From positions 611,875 to 675,874 of the forward strand of contig NZ_LRUF01000021.1 in the NCBI RefSeq assembly GCF_001550155.1: a DNA stretch of 64,000 bases, written 5' to 3'. The notes beneath the pieces are model-generated. The model was not told where the DNA came from. It saw only the letters and a program-made list of their open reading frames with translations, and did no database searches. Source of the DNA: Pseudoalteromonas arabiensis. GTDB lineage: Bacteria; Pseudomonadota; Gammaproteobacteria; Enterobacterales; Alteromonadaceae. The translations under genes were made by a program, and so were the position numbers. Below, piece by piece: positions 44,762-53,578 of the stretch. Within the stretch, counting starts at the first letter, position 1. Each line of letters begins with the position of its first letter.

Positions 44762-45256
44762 ATGAAAGATTACAGCCGTTATTTTCAAGGTTACCCACCC
44801 CATATTATTGAGCAAGTGTTACAACTATTTAATGGCAACAAAGCTGCAAACTACCTCAAGGGCAAATACCCTGATGCACATAGTATTACCAGCGACACAG
44901 CCTTATACAGTTACGCCACTGAGCTAAAAAAGCGTTATCTTAAAAACGCCCTACCTTTTAGCCGTGCCGCGTTCAAAAAACAAGGCGATATGGTCACCAA
45001 TGCGTTAGGTACCCATACTTTTCGTATGCAAGGTAAAACCCGTAAACACGACCTAGCGATTAATAGCGATTTACTTCGCGCACCTGAGCCATTACTCAAA
45101 GCGCTCGTCGTACATGAACTGGCTCATTTTAAAGAGAAAGATCACAACAAAGCATTTTATCAACTATGTTGTCACATGGAGCCGCAATACCATCAACTAG
45201 AACTGGATTTAAGAATATTCAGTGTATTAGTAGGTGAAGGAAAAAATCCTTACTAG
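44762..45256 (+). CDS. YgjP/SprT-like metallopeptidase
   Basis: 164 residues. Zinc motif H118-E-L-A-H122 in VVHELAHF with H128 of KDHNKAFY as third ligand, the pattern of the YgjP (DUF45) family. The upstream half FSRAAFKKQGDMVTN and LGTHTFRMQGK is typical of short YgjP relatives. ATG at 44762 lies 13 bp after the DUF72 stop; a GTG at 44714 would overlap that gene. Probably co-transcribed with it. Confidence 0.75.
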   Translation: MKDYSRYFQGYPPHIIEQVLQLFNGNKAANYLKGKYPDAHSITSDTALYSYATELKKRYLKNALPFSRAAFKKQGDMVTNALGTHTFRMQGKTRKHDLAINSDLLRAPEPLLKALVVHELAHFKEKDHNKAFYQLCCHMEPQYHQLELDLRIFSVLVGEGKNPY

Positions 45257-45287
45257 AGTGCCTAGTTTAAGTGAAATCGGAAGCGCT

Positions 45288-46298
45288 TTATTCAACTTCA
45301 AACCTTATTTGACCAATTAGCTGTCCTGATTCTGTAACCACTTTAACTATCCATTTGCCAGATGAATCTGCAGGGAAATTCGTTTTATGACTCCACGCCC
45401 TATAGCCCTTTTCCCGTCCACCCGATATTTCTAATGGAATACGCTCAACCTCTTTACGGTTATGCACCCATACATGGTAAATTTTTTCATTCAAGCCTCT
45501 CGGGGCTTTAACAGCGCTAAAGCTATATAGACCTTTTTGATGTAAAGCATGCTCGGTTAATTTTTGAATCGGCTCTATTGGTTTACGAGCTTGTTCGTCA
45601 AGCTGATACGACATGCTCATATCGGTTAAGCGCAGTGCCGCAGGCGGCACAAAGCTACGTAACTGCCATAAACCTGCACTGAGCGCTCCTAATAGCAAGA
45701 CAAGTAATGGAAAACGCCACCATTTTGCATTAGGCATTAAGTTACCTAAGCTTGGTATGGTAAAGATAACAGCTGTAATGAGCGCAATTTCAAAGCTCTG
45801 GCTGGTGGTAAGTTGGAATAAAATAGGTAAAGTAACTGAGATTACAACAAATAACGAAAAGTTATGAAAAACAGTAAATAACACACTGTGTTTAGCGAGT
45901 TTTTTATAATAAAGCGGATCAACAACAGAGATAAATGCGCACAGTGCAATTAAACCAGTAAATGCAGCCTGTGGGTGATCCCACGTTGTCACAGCTAAAA
46001 AAAACGGTAGAGCAAAAAACAAACTCTCTTGCTGCACAACCTGTAATGCAAAACGCATAAAATTGGGAGACACAGCCAAACCAAATTGCTGTTCAACTTT
46101 ATCCCGTAACCAGTTATCTAGAATTAACCAAACCCAGCTTACAAGTAAAAGTATAGAAATAACTTGCGAGAATGACTCTTTTCGCTCAACGAATATAAAG
46201 CTTGCAACCCCACTGCAAAAAGCCAACACTGCCATAAGACCAGGGCGCTTTTGCATTGCTATGACAAATTTTGTTATAAAGTCTTTTAAGTAATTCAT
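45288..46298 (-). CDS. Membrane protein with C-terminal DUF2914-like domain
   Basis: 336 residues. Seven or so membrane segments occupy residues 17-220, then a periplasmic beta-rich domain with the DUF2914 pattern YHVWVHNRKEVERIPLEISG, YRAWSHKTNFP and GKWIVKVVTESGQLIG. Role unknown. Monocistronic on the minus strand. Confidence 0.75.
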   Translation of the reverse strand: MNYLKDFITKFVIAMQKRPGLMAVLAFCSGVASFIFVERKESFSQVISILLLVSWVWLILDNWLRDKVEQQFGLAVSPNFMRFALQVVQQESLFFALPFFLAVTTWDHPQAAFTGLIALCAFISVVDPLYYKKLAKHSVLFTVFHNFSLFVVISVTLPILFQLTTSQSFEIALITAVIFTIPSLGNLMPNAKWWRFPLLVLLLGALSAGLWQLRSFVPPAALRLTDMSMSYQLDEQARKPIEPIQKLTEHALHQKGLYSFSAVKAPRGLNEKIYHVWVHNRKEVERIPLEISGGREKGYRAWSHKTNFPADSSGKWIVKVVTESGQLIGQIRFEVE

Positions 46299-46446
46299 GC
46301 AATCATAAAATCCGTTTAAGAGTATGTGATTAAAGCATAAATTGGATGAATGTAGGCTTTAAAAACGAGCTTTTAGTTCAATGCAGTTAGACATTTAGAT
46401 GAAGCTAACAAGCATTAAGTATTATTTTCAAAAAGGAACAAATGGA

Positions 46447-46942
46447 ATGTTATATAGGATCTTGATAATGCTTTTATTACTCTCTAAGTGTATAACTGCA
46501 AATGCATTTGAAGATTATAGTTTTTTTAATGGTGAATGGAATTGCAAAATGAAATCAGTATTACCAGACGATGCAATACTAGAAGTTGATAGCCACATAA
46601 CCACTTCTAATCGAAGATTTAAACTCATACGCAAGAAGCTTTTTTAAAATTTACTTCAAACAAAACCCTAATTTGGCCTCTATTATTTCTGTAGAATCCT
46701 CAGAAAAAATGGATTTTGAGGGTGATATCATGATCAGCTTTGATTCTCATACCCATAAAACAAAACTAATCAAAGATGATCTAAATTTATTTTCACCAGA
46801 GTCTGTGAAAAGCTTTACTCGAGGGCCTTCAGTGACAGTTAAATCAAAAATCAAAAAAATAGACGATGAGACTATTACGTTAATTGGGATCCCAGACAAA
46901 GATGTTATCAATTGCTCTAAAACACAAAAAAGCGCGGTCTAG
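46447..46942 (+). pseudogene. Exported protein gene broken by a single frameshift
   Basis: The first frame gives a signal peptide (MLYRILIMLLLLSKCITANA) and about 47 further residues before TAA at 46645-46647, just after the run of six T at 46640-46645. Reading one base later after that run, the other frame is open without stop through FKIYFKQNPNLASIISVE to TAG at 46940-46942. Removing one T joins both into a protein of about 164 residues. ATG at 46447 has AAGGAA upstream. Family unknown. The lesion could be real, a sequencing error, or a programmed slip. Confidence 0.7.
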
Positions 46943-46949
46943 ACCGCGC
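46932..46949 (+). terminator. Perfect palindrome terminator at the end of the frameshifted gene
   Basis: GCGCGGTCTAGACCGCGC is an 18-base perfect palindrome containing the TAG stop codon, followed by CTCTATTTT and preceded by AAAAAA. It can serve both strands and separates the convergent DUF3334 gene. Confidence 0.7.
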
Positions 46950-46988
46950 CTCTATTTTACCTGACAGCTGAAAGCTAAAGTCGTTAAG

Positions 46989-47669
46989 TTACAAACCTAG
47001 CTCTGCCATAAAATCATCATCTGCGTCATCAACTTGTGATGATGCTTTTTGCTTTTCAGCTTTTTGTTTAGCTTCGTTTTCAATGATGTCATCTGGGTCA
47101 ACGGCTTCTGAAATATCAAAGTCATGTAGTTTGATGAATTCTGTTTTATCCATCGCTAGTTCTAGATAGAAAATATTTTGCTTCGCTGTAGTGAATGTTA
47201 CACGGCGAGCTTGTGGTCTATCCATGGTAGTATCAACAGAGATTTGCACCTGCTTGTTAATCGCCATCATTTTAGGTTGGTTTTGAGTGATTGATGTATG
47301 CAGCTGCTCTCTTACCTTAGAGGTAAAGTCGCCCACAATTTGGTTCATCAGCTCACCTAATACATTAGCAACATCATCTGATAAATGGCTTTGCGCAATT
47401 TCATCTTCTGGCATCCCCATATTACGCATATAGTCATGGTAGATTTCCATAGCTGCTTGCGCTGTGAAATTAGTAACAACTAGGCCTGTAAAGCCACCAT
47501 CGAACAATACAAAACAGCCAATATCTGGGCGCATACAGGTACGGGTAATTTTTTGCACCATCGCAGAATAACTAATATTGTTACCACTTGCTGATGACAA
47601 TACGCCGGTTACTGAATGACACAGAGTTGATAAGATATCTTCGGTACTGATCACTTTGCTTTTAGTCAT
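46989..47669 (-). CDS. DUF3334 family protein
   Basis: 226 residues, a gammaproteobacterial family of unknown role. The central region (ISYSAMVQKITRTCMRPDIG, FDGGFTGLVVTNFTAQAAME, DDVANVLGELMNQIVGDF) resembles the CheX/CheC phosphatase-like fold, with the ELMNQIVGDF helix similar to the ExxN motif. Acidic tail with DDADDDFMAELGL. The start at 47669 is chosen because AGAGAAG lies upstream; the ORF continues to 47729 without a ribosome site. It is divergent from cmoA with about 120 bp between the starts. Confidence 0.7.
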   Translation of the reverse strand: MTKSKVISTEDILSTLCHSVTGVLSSASGNNISYSAMVQKITRTCMRPDIGCFVLFDGGFTGLVVTNFTAQAAMEIYHDYMRNMGMPEDEIAQSHLSDDVANVLGELMNQIVGDFTSKVREQLHTSITQNQPKMMAINKQVQISVDTTMDRPQARRVTFTTAKQNIFYLELAMDKTEFIKLHDFDISEAVDPDDIIENEAKQKAEKQKASSQVDDADDDFMAELGL

Positions 47670-47787
47670 TAAACTTCTCTTTTTTGTACTTGTTATTGAT
47701 AATTCTAGCCAAGCTACTGAATTTATCACTGACTATCCAGTTAAAAATGCTAAAATAGCGGTATTATTTTTTAAAGAGACTGTTCAC

Positions 47788-48513
47788 GTGACGCAAAAAG
47801 ACAGTATTTATGCCACTGAGCAAGCGGTTAAAGACTTTAGCTTTGACCAACATGTAGTAGAAGTTTTCCCTGATATGATCCAGCGCTCGGTGCCAGGCTA
47901 TGCCACCATAGTAAGCACCATGGGTAAGCTGGCTGGCGAGTACGCGCAAAGCAATTCAAACCTATACGACTTAGGCTGTTCACTTGGTGCAGTAACGTTA
48001 AGTATGCGCCGTAATATTCGCACCGATAACTGTAACATCATTGCGGTCGATAACTCACAAGCGATGGTTGAACGCTGTAAATTACATTTACAAGGTTTTC
48101 GCTCTGACGTGCCGGTCACAGTCACGCTGGGTGATATAAACGATTTAGTAATCGAGAATGCCTCTGTGGTAGCGATGAACTTTACTCTACAGTTTATACC
48201 GCCTGAAAAACGCCACGCGGTGCTTGAAAAGATTTACGCAAATTTAAAACCTGGCGGCGTTTTGCTGCTTAGCGAAAAAATTAAAGGTGAAGATGAGCAA
48301 TGCGATAATTTGCTCATTGATTTACACCATGATTTTAAGCGTCATAACGGCTACTCGGAGCTTGAGATCAGCCAAAAGCGTACGGCTATCGAAAACGTCA
48401 TGCGCCCTGATCATTTATCTACCCACTTAAACCGATTAAGTGAAATTGGTTTTAGCCAAACGCAAGTGTGGTATCAATGTTTTAACTTCTGCTCGATGAT
48501 TGCAATCAAGTAA
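47788..48513 (+). CDS. cmoA: Carboxy-S-adenosyl-L-methionine synthase CmoA
   Basis: Makes carboxy-SAM from SAM and prephenate for wobble-uridine modification. 241 residues. Near-identical blocks to E. coli Cmo[20 protein letters not shown] [18 protein letters not shown], the SAM motif [31 protein letters not shown] and [19 protein letters not shown]. The start is GTG at 47788 with AAAGAGA about ten bases upstream; an ORF extension to 47656 is not supported. Forms an operon with cmoB 28 bp downstream. Confidence 0.95.
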   Translation: MTQKDSIYATEQAVKDFSFDQHVVEVFPDMIQRSVPGYATIVSTMGKLAGEYAQSNSNLYDLGCSLGAVTLSMRRNIRTDNCNIIAVDNSQAMVERCKLHLQGFRSDVPVTVTLGDINDLVIENASVVAMNFTLQFIPPEKRHAVLEKIYANLKPGGVLLLSEKIKGEDEQCDNLLIDLHHDFKRHNGYSELEISQKRTAIENVMRPDHLSTHLNRLSEIGFSQTQVWYQCFNFCSMIAIK

Positions 48514-48541
48514 TCATCACAACGATATAAAAGAGTATTTC

Positions 48542-49510
48542 ATGTCTCAATGGTTTAACCAATTTTACGCTGCGATTGCACAAAGCCCGCTTAGTCACTG
48601 GCTCGAAACTTTGCCAGGTCAATTAAAGCACTGGGAACTAGAAGCCAGCCACGGCGATTTACCTAAGTGGCAAAAAGTGCTGAAAAACTTACCTGAAGTA
48701 AGCACCAACCATGTAAACCTTCAGAATAAAGTACAAATTGGCACCGGTGACGAGCTATCTGAAGGTCAGCAAAAACAGTTAACGCATTTATTAAAGCGCA
48801 TGATGCCATGGCGTAAAGGGCCATTTAGCTTACACGGTATTGAGATTGATACTGAGTGGCGCAGTGATTGGAAATGGGATCGTTTACTGCCGCATATCGA
48901 ACCGTTAAAAGGCCGCACTGTGCTTGATATTGGTTGTGGCTCGGGTTACCACTTATGGCGTATGCGTGGTGAAGGCGCCAATTTTGTGGTGGGTATTGAT
49001 CCATCCGATTTATTCTTATGCCAATTCCAAGCGATTAAACACTATCACCAAGATGAAAACGTGCATTTATTGCCGCTAGGTGTAGAGGCTCTGCCTGAAC
49101 TAAAAGCATTCGATACCGTGTTTTCGATGGGTGTTTTATATCACCGCCGCTCACCTATCGACTTTTTAGCGCAGTTAAAAGCGCAGCTTCGCCCAGGTGG
49201 TGAGCTGGTACTTGAAACCCTGGTTGTTGAAGGTGATGAGCATACAGTCTTAGTGCCAACCGACCGTTATGCCAAAATGCGTAATGTGTGGTTTATTCCA
49301 AGCACCGCAGCATTAAAACTATGGATGGAGCGTGTTGGCTTTAAAGATGTACAAGTTAAAGACTGCGCAATCACAACGCTTGAAGAACAACGTAAAACCG
49401 AGTGGATGGAAAACGAATCACTCATCGACTTTTTAGATCCAAATGACACCAGCAAAACCATCGAAGGTTACCCTGCCCCTCTTCGCGCTATTTTAACCGC
49501 GAAAGCTTAA
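48542..49510 (+). CDS. cmoB: tRNA U34 carboxymethyltransferase CmoB
   Basis: Transfers the carboxymethyl group from carboxy-SAM to 5-hydroxyuridine at tRNA position 34, making cmo5U. 322 residues (E. coli 323). SAM motif [15 protein letters not shown] (about 126-140), [20 protein letters not shown] and [19 protein letters not shown] are diagnostic. ATG at 48542 is used; upstream in-frame 48500 overlaps cmoA. Partner of cmoA. Confidence 0.95.
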   Translation: MSQWFNQFYAAIAQSPLSHWLETLPGQLKHWELEASHGDLPKWQKVLKNLPEVSTNHVNLQNKVQIGTGDELSEGQQKQLTHLLKRMMPWRKGPFSLHGIEIDTEWRSDWKWDRLLPHIEPLKGRTVLDIGCGSGYHLWRMRGEGANFVVGIDPSDLFLCQFQAIKHYHQDENVHLLPLGVEALPELKAFDTVFSMGVLYHRRSPIDFLAQLKAQLRPGGELVLETLVVEGDEHTVLVPTDRYAKMRNVWFIPSTAALKLWMERVGFKDVQVKDCAITTLEEQRKTEWMENESLIDFLDPNDTSKTIEGYPAPLRAILTAKA

Positions 49511-49526
49511 GCCAAATTTGGCTCTC

Positions 49527-49562
49527 GGTTTTAGGCTCTGAGCAAACCAAGAGCCTAAAACC
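49527..49562 (+). terminator. Hairpin after cmoB
   Basis: Twelve-base arms GGTTTTAGGCTC and GAGCCTAAAACC with a 12-base loop; no T tract after it, so it may be a weak terminator or RNA stabiliser. Confidence 0.5.
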
Positions 49563-49703
49563 CAGTAGCTAATTCCTTTTTTAGCGGACAACTGTCCTTG
49601 TCAAGTCGGTTAAAGTGATTTTTCAACTAGCCGCGCCATTGCAATTGTTGTAAAATACGCGCGTTTCTAAGCAACCCACATGCAACTTTTTTGAGGAAAA
49701 CCT

Positions 49704-50756
49704 GTGAGCGAACAAAAACAGTCTCTTAGCTATAAAGACGCGGGCGTAGATATCGATGCCGGTAATGCACTTGTTGAGCGTATTAAAGGCGTAGTTAAAA
49801 AAACCAGACGTCCTGAAGTAATGGGCGGTATCGGTGGTTTTGGCGCACTTTGCGAACTACCAACTGGCTATAAAGAGCCTGTACTGGTTGCTGGCACAGA
49901 CGGCGTTGGTACAAAACTACGTTTAGCTATTGATCTTAAAAAGCACGACACAGTGGGTATTGACCTTGTTGCTATGTGTGTAAACGACCTTATCGTACAA
50001 GGTGCTGAGCCACTATTTTTCCTTGACTACTATGCAACTGGTAAATTAGACGTAGATACTGCGGCTGATGTTGTAACTGGCATTGGTAAAGGCTGTGAGC
50101 TTTCTGGCTGCGCATTAATCGGCGGTGAAACTGCTGAAATGCCAGGTATGTACGACGGCGAAGATTACGACATGGCTGGTTTCTGTACGGGTGTTGTAGA
50201 AAAATCAAAAATTATCGACGGTACGAAAGTGGCTGCAGGCGACCAATTAATCGCACTTGCATCAAGTGGTCCTCATTCAAACGGCTTCTCATTAATTCGT
50301 AAAGTACTTGAAGTATCTGGTGCAGACACAAGCGCAGAGCTTGAAGGCAAAACACTTGGCGATCACCTTTTAGAGCCAACTCGCATTTACGTTAAACAAC
50401 TACTTGAGTTATTCAAGCAGGTTGACGTTCACGCGTTATCGCACATCACGGGTGGTGGTTTCTGGGAAAACATCCCGCGCGTACTTCCTGAGTCTGCAAA
50501 AGCAGTAATCAAAGGCGACAGCTGGGAATGGCCTGTTGTTTTCAACTGGTTACAAGAAAACGGCAACATCACAACTCACGAAATGTACCGTACATTCAAC
50601 TGCGGTGTAGGTATGGTTTTAGTTGTTCCTGCCGACAAACTTGAGCAAAGCTTAACAATTCTTAAAGATCTTGGCGAAAATGCATGGCATATCGGTGAGA
50701 TCCAAGATGCGAAAGCAGGCGAAGAGCAAGTAGAAATTTTAGGTGGTCGTGACTAA
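49704..50756 (+). CDS. purM: Phosphoribosylformylglycinamidine cyclo-ligase
   Basis: Closes the imidazole ring to give AIR in purine synthesis. 350 residues. Start GTG at 49704 with GAGGA upstream. Diagnostic blocks: [57 protein letters not shown] and [16 protein letters not shown]. The stop codon overlaps the ATG of purN by one base, the usual purMN operon. Confidence 0.97.
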   Translation: MSEQKQSLSYKDAGVDIDAGNALVERIKGVVKKTRRPEVMGGIGGFGALCELPTGYKEPVLVAGTDGVGTKLRLAIDLKKHDTVGIDLVAMCVNDLIVQGAEPLFFLDYYATGKLDVDTAADVVTGIGKGCELSGCALIGGETAEMPGMYDGEDYDMAGFCTGVVEKSKIIDGTKVAAGDQLIALASSGPHSNGFSLIRKVLEVSGADTSAELEGKTLGDHLLEPTRIYVKQLLELFKQVDVHALSHITGGGFWENIPRVLPESAKAVIKGDSWEWPVVFNWLQENGNITTHEMYRTFNCGVGMVLVVPADKLEQSLTILKDLGENAWHIGEIQDAKAGEEQVEILGGRD

Positions 50757-51403
50757 TGACCCCTTGTCGTCTTGTTGTATTAATTTCTGGTAGCGGTTCA
50801 AACCTTCAAGCCATCATCGACGCTTGTGCGCGCGGTGAAATCAAGGCCGACATCGCCGCTGTAATTAGTAATAAAGCCGACGCTTATGGCCTTGAGCGAG
50901 CTAAAAATGCAGGTATACAAACACGTGTACTTAGCCATAAAGATTTTGACTCGCGTGAGGCCTATGATGCTGAGTTAATGGACATTATTGACAGTTTTGA
51001 ACCAAATCTGGTTGTATTAGCTGGTTTTATGCGTATTCTAACACCTAGCTTAGTGCAAAAATTTAAAGGAAAAATGTTGAACATTCATCCTTCTTTGTTG
51101 CCTAAGTACCAAGGGCTGAATACCCATCAAAGAGCTATAGATGCAAAAGATGAGGTTCACGGCGTAAGTGTTCACTTTGTAACTGAGGAGCTAGACGGCG
51201 GTCCCGTTGTGCTTCAGGCCAAAGTACCGGTACTCGAAAACGATACCGCAGACACGCTTGCGCAACGTGTTCATCAACAAGAACATATAATCTATCCTTT
51301 GGTGGTCAAGTGGTTCAGTGAACAACGACTCAAGATGGAAGCAGATTATGCAGTTTTTGACAAAAAGAAACTTCCTGCACACGGCGCACATTACCCAGAA
51401 TAA
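50756..51403 (+). CDS. purN: Phosphoribosylglycinamide formyltransferase
   Basis: Transfers formyl from 10-formyl-THF to GAR in purine synthesis. 215 residues. Substrate motif LISGSGSNLQAIIDA near the N-terminus, VVLAGFMRIL, the catalytic HPSLLPKYQG, and GVSVHFVTEELDGGPV. Overlaps purM by one base. Confidence 0.96.
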   Translation: MTPCRLVVLISGSGSNLQAIIDACARGEIKADIAAVISNKADAYGLERAKNAGIQTRVLSHKDFDSREAYDAELMDIIDSFEPNLVVLAGFMRILTPSLVQKFKGKMLNIHPSLLPKYQGLNTHQRAIDAKDEVHGVSVHFVTEELDGGPVVLQAKVPVLENDTADTLAQRVHQQEHIIYPLVVKWFSEQRLKMEADYAVFDKKKLPAHGAHYPE

Positions 51404-52133
51404 AAAACGAAGTGCCCTACTCGCATGTGTGGGCACTTTATTACTTCCTACCAGTGTTTTAGCTGGCGACCTCACTCAATACCAAGCCAAATACGATGTA
51501 CTTCGTAAAGGTGAAACCCATGGTAAAGCGGTACGTGAGCTAAAAAAAATCAACGATGGCAACTATGTACTTACCTATCATAGTGAAATTGAATGGATGA
51601 TTTTTTCTGACTCCCGAAAAGAAACCTCCGAATTTAGTTACCAAGATCATAAAATATCACCTCTTAGCTACGCTATGGAGCGAACAGGAACAGGGCCAGA
51701 TAAAGAATACACGCTCAAATTCGATCCTGTTCACAAGCAGGTGAACAGTAACCAAAGTAAATACCCGCTGAAATTCGATTGGTCAGACAATTTCCAAGAC
51801 TCGTTATCGTATCAAGTACAGGTTCGCGAAGAATTAAAGCAAGGTAAAACGCAGCTTTCTTATCCTTTAGTAGATAAAAAAGGCAACCTGCGTAGTTATG
51901 ACTTTGAAGTCATTGGCACAGAAATGATTTCTTTACCCATTGGCAATGTTGAAGCCATTAAAGTAAAACGCTTATACGATAACGATAAACGTCAAGCCCT
52001 TGCTTGGTTTGCACCCGAAATGGACTACATGCTAGTTCGCATGTGGAAAGGCGAAAAAGGTGTCGAACAGTTTCAAGTACAACTTAACTCATTCACAGTT
52101 ACAACACCGGTTACCGTAGCTAATGATAAGTAG
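51348..52133 (+). CDS. DUF3108 exported protein
   Basis: About 262 residues. Signal peptide ends at LLPTSVLA (about 39), then QYQAKYDVLRKGETHGKAVR and YTLKFDPVHKQVNSN, typical of DUF3108 proteins found after purMN in gammaproteobacteria. Function unknown, envelope-located. ATG at 51348 overlaps the last 56 bp of purN. Its last codons (GTAGCTAATGATAAG) belong to the first copy of a tandem repeat array that continues downstream. Confidence 0.8.
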   Translation: MQFLTKRNFLHTAHITQNKKRSALLACVGTLLLPTSVLAGDLTQYQAKYDVLRKGETHGKAVRELKKINDGNYVLTYHSEIEWMIFSDSRKETSEFSYQDHKISPLSYAMERTGTGPDKEYTLKFDPVHKQVNSNQSKYPLKFDWSDNFQDSLSYQVQVREELKQGKTQLSYPLVDKKGNLRSYDFEVIGTEMISLPIGNVEAIKVKRLYDNDKRQALAWFAPEMDYMLVRMWKGEKGVEQFQVQLNSFTVTTPVTVANDK

Positions 52134-52361
52134 TCACGATTTTACATCGCGCAAAGCGTTTACATCACGCCTTGTTGCCGTAGCTAGTAATAAGTAGTCG
52201 CGATTTTACATCGCGAAAAGCGTTTACATCACGTCTTGTTGCCGTAGCTAGTAATAAGTAGTCGCGATTTTACATCGCGAAAAGCGTTTGCATCACGCTT
52301 AGTTGCCATAGCTAGTAATAAGTAGTCGCGATTTTACATCGCGAAAAGCGTTTGCATCACG
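52114..52361. repeat. 64-bp tandem repeat array
   Basis: The marker TAGTCGCGATTTTACATCGC (TAGTCACG in copy one) starts at 52131, 52195, 52259 and 52323, an exact 64-base period. Three full units, one partial, and a leading piece within the DUF3108 gene. Each unit contains the palindrome TCGCGA twice around TTTTACA, so it can form a hairpin. Copies 2-4 differ by only a few bases, pointing to recent expansion. Between convergent genes. Confidence 0.9.
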
Positions 52362-52422
52362 AGAAGGTGTCTGCGTTTAGGTAAATTATCTTTTAAAAGT
52401 CGCGGGGTGAACCCGCTGCTAC

Positions 52423-53187
52423 TTAGATTAATTCGCCCATTTTAAATAACGCAAACTCACCTGGCTCCATTTTTTGCCAGCGTTCGTCGTTCGTGAGCGG
52501 CCTTGTTGCAATGACAGTAACCACATCATTCGGTGTAGTTTCTTTTTGAAAATCAACCACCATATCAGCATCAATCAAAGTCGCTTTACCAAATGGCGCA
52601 CGACGAGTGATCCAGTGCAGATTATTAGTGCAATATGCCAACACATACACACCGTCAGTGAGCAACATATTAAACACGCCCTTTTCACGTAAAGTATGCG
52701 CAAATTTAGCCACATAGCGAAACACGGATGCCATATTTGAAGGACGTTTAGGGTATTTTTCTCGCACTTTATCAAGTAACCAGCAAAATGCTAATTCACT
52801 GTCGGTATTTCCAACCGGTCTATAATGCTCAGGTTTTAAATCATGATAATTAGAAAGTTGACCATTATGAGCATACGTAATTTCACGTCCCCATAGCTCA
52901 CGAGTAAATGGGTGGGTATTTTCAAGACACACACGACCACGATTCCCCTGACGAATATGGCTTATCACCGAAATACTCTTTATCGGGTAAGCTTTAACAA
53001 GCTTGGCAATCTCAGACTGGCAACTTGGCTCTGGATCTTTAAACGTACGACAGCCTTTTCCTTCATAAAAAGTAATACCCCAACCATCTTTATGTGGGCC
53101 AGTATTGCCTCCGCGCTCTAATAACCCTGAAAAACTGAAACAAATATCCGTTGGTACATTGGCAGACATGCCAAGCAACTCACACAT
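52423..53187 (-). CDS. YafJ-type class II glutamine amidotransferase
   Basis: 254 residues. Nucleophile Cys2 (MCELLGMSANVPTD), then GPHKDGWGITFY and ISHIRQGNRGRVCLENTHPF and THPFTRELWGREITYAHNGQ, the glutaminase domain of YafJ/GATase_7 proteins, without a synthase domain. Acts on an unknown amide acceptor. In Pseudomonas and E. coli it is a stand-alone predicted amidotransferase. Monocistronic. Confidence 0.9.
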   Translation of the reverse strand: MCELLGMSANVPTDICFSFSGLLERGGNTGPHKDGWGITFYEGKGCRTFKDPEPSCQSEIAKLVKAYPIKSISVISHIRQGNRGRVCLENTHPFTRELWGREITYAHNGQLSNYHDLKPEHYRPVGNTDSELAFCWLLDKVREKYPKRPSNMASVFRYVAKFAHTLREKGVFNMLLTDGVYVLAYCTNNLHWITRRAPFGKATLIDADMVVDFQKETTPNDVVTVIATRPLTNDERWQKMEPGEFALFKMGELI

Positions 53188-53360
53188 AACAAGAAACCTA
53201 ATTAAAAATCAATTGGTTGAAAAATAAAATAACCCTACATAGATTTACAGGTCACAGTTTTGGTCTGATATTGAAAAGAAAGGACCTAAGTGAATAATAT
53301 TTTTCATTTATTTCGCTTATTGTTTATTAATACCCAGATAAAGGCAATACATCTAAAATA

Positions 53361-53387
53361 AGAAAAGGGCATTGCAGTCCCTTTTCT
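53361..53387. terminator. Bidirectional hairpin terminator
   Basis: Arms AGAAAAGGG and CCCTTTTCT with a nine-base loop, flanked by A/T-rich sequence. It would end transcripts from the minus-strand gene at 53579. Confidence 0.65.
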
Positions 53388-53413
53388 AGATAATTTGATT
53401 ATTACATATGAAA

Positions 53414-53512
53414 TTACTTTTTCAGTAGCAGACTCAAAAGCACCTCTAACTCAACAGGTTCAAAGTCATCATAGCGATCTTCCCTCAAACAACTCACCTG
53501 CTCTACTTTCAA
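53414..53512 (-). CDS. Possible small ORF or gene remnant
   Basis: Open frame of 32 codons with TTG start. The deduced product has an acidic middle (REDRYDDFEPVELEV) and hydrophobic end LLSLLLKK. It may be a small gene or the surviving 3' end of a larger one. Coding character is seen but weakly supported. Confidence 0.25.
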   Translation of the reverse strand: MKVEQVSCLREDRYDDFEPVELEVLLSLLLKK

Positions 53513-53578
53513 TTAACATATTTTAGCTCAAAGTATATTTTTCTAAGCTATTTCAACACTGAGCTTAAAGTTATAGGA

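Larger units (their letters stand above)
53188..53578. other. Intergenic region with a terminator and a short ORF remnant
   Basis: 391 bases. Holds a hairpin at 53361-53387 and a 32-codon minus-strand frame at 53414-53512 (listed separately). The remainder is AT-rich with no supported gene. Confidence 0.5.

Noticed and set aside
46673..46942. Separate small gene with TTG start
   Set aside because: The frame stays open upstream and joins the preceding gene if one T is removed from the T run, so it is the second half of a frameshifted gene.
49620..49703. PurR operator upstream of purM
   Set aside because: ACGCGCGTTT is only a partial match to the PurR palindrome and is not symmetric enough to call.
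52114..52361. CRISPR array
   Set aside because: Units are contiguous 64-bp tandem copies without unique spacers, and no cas genes are present.
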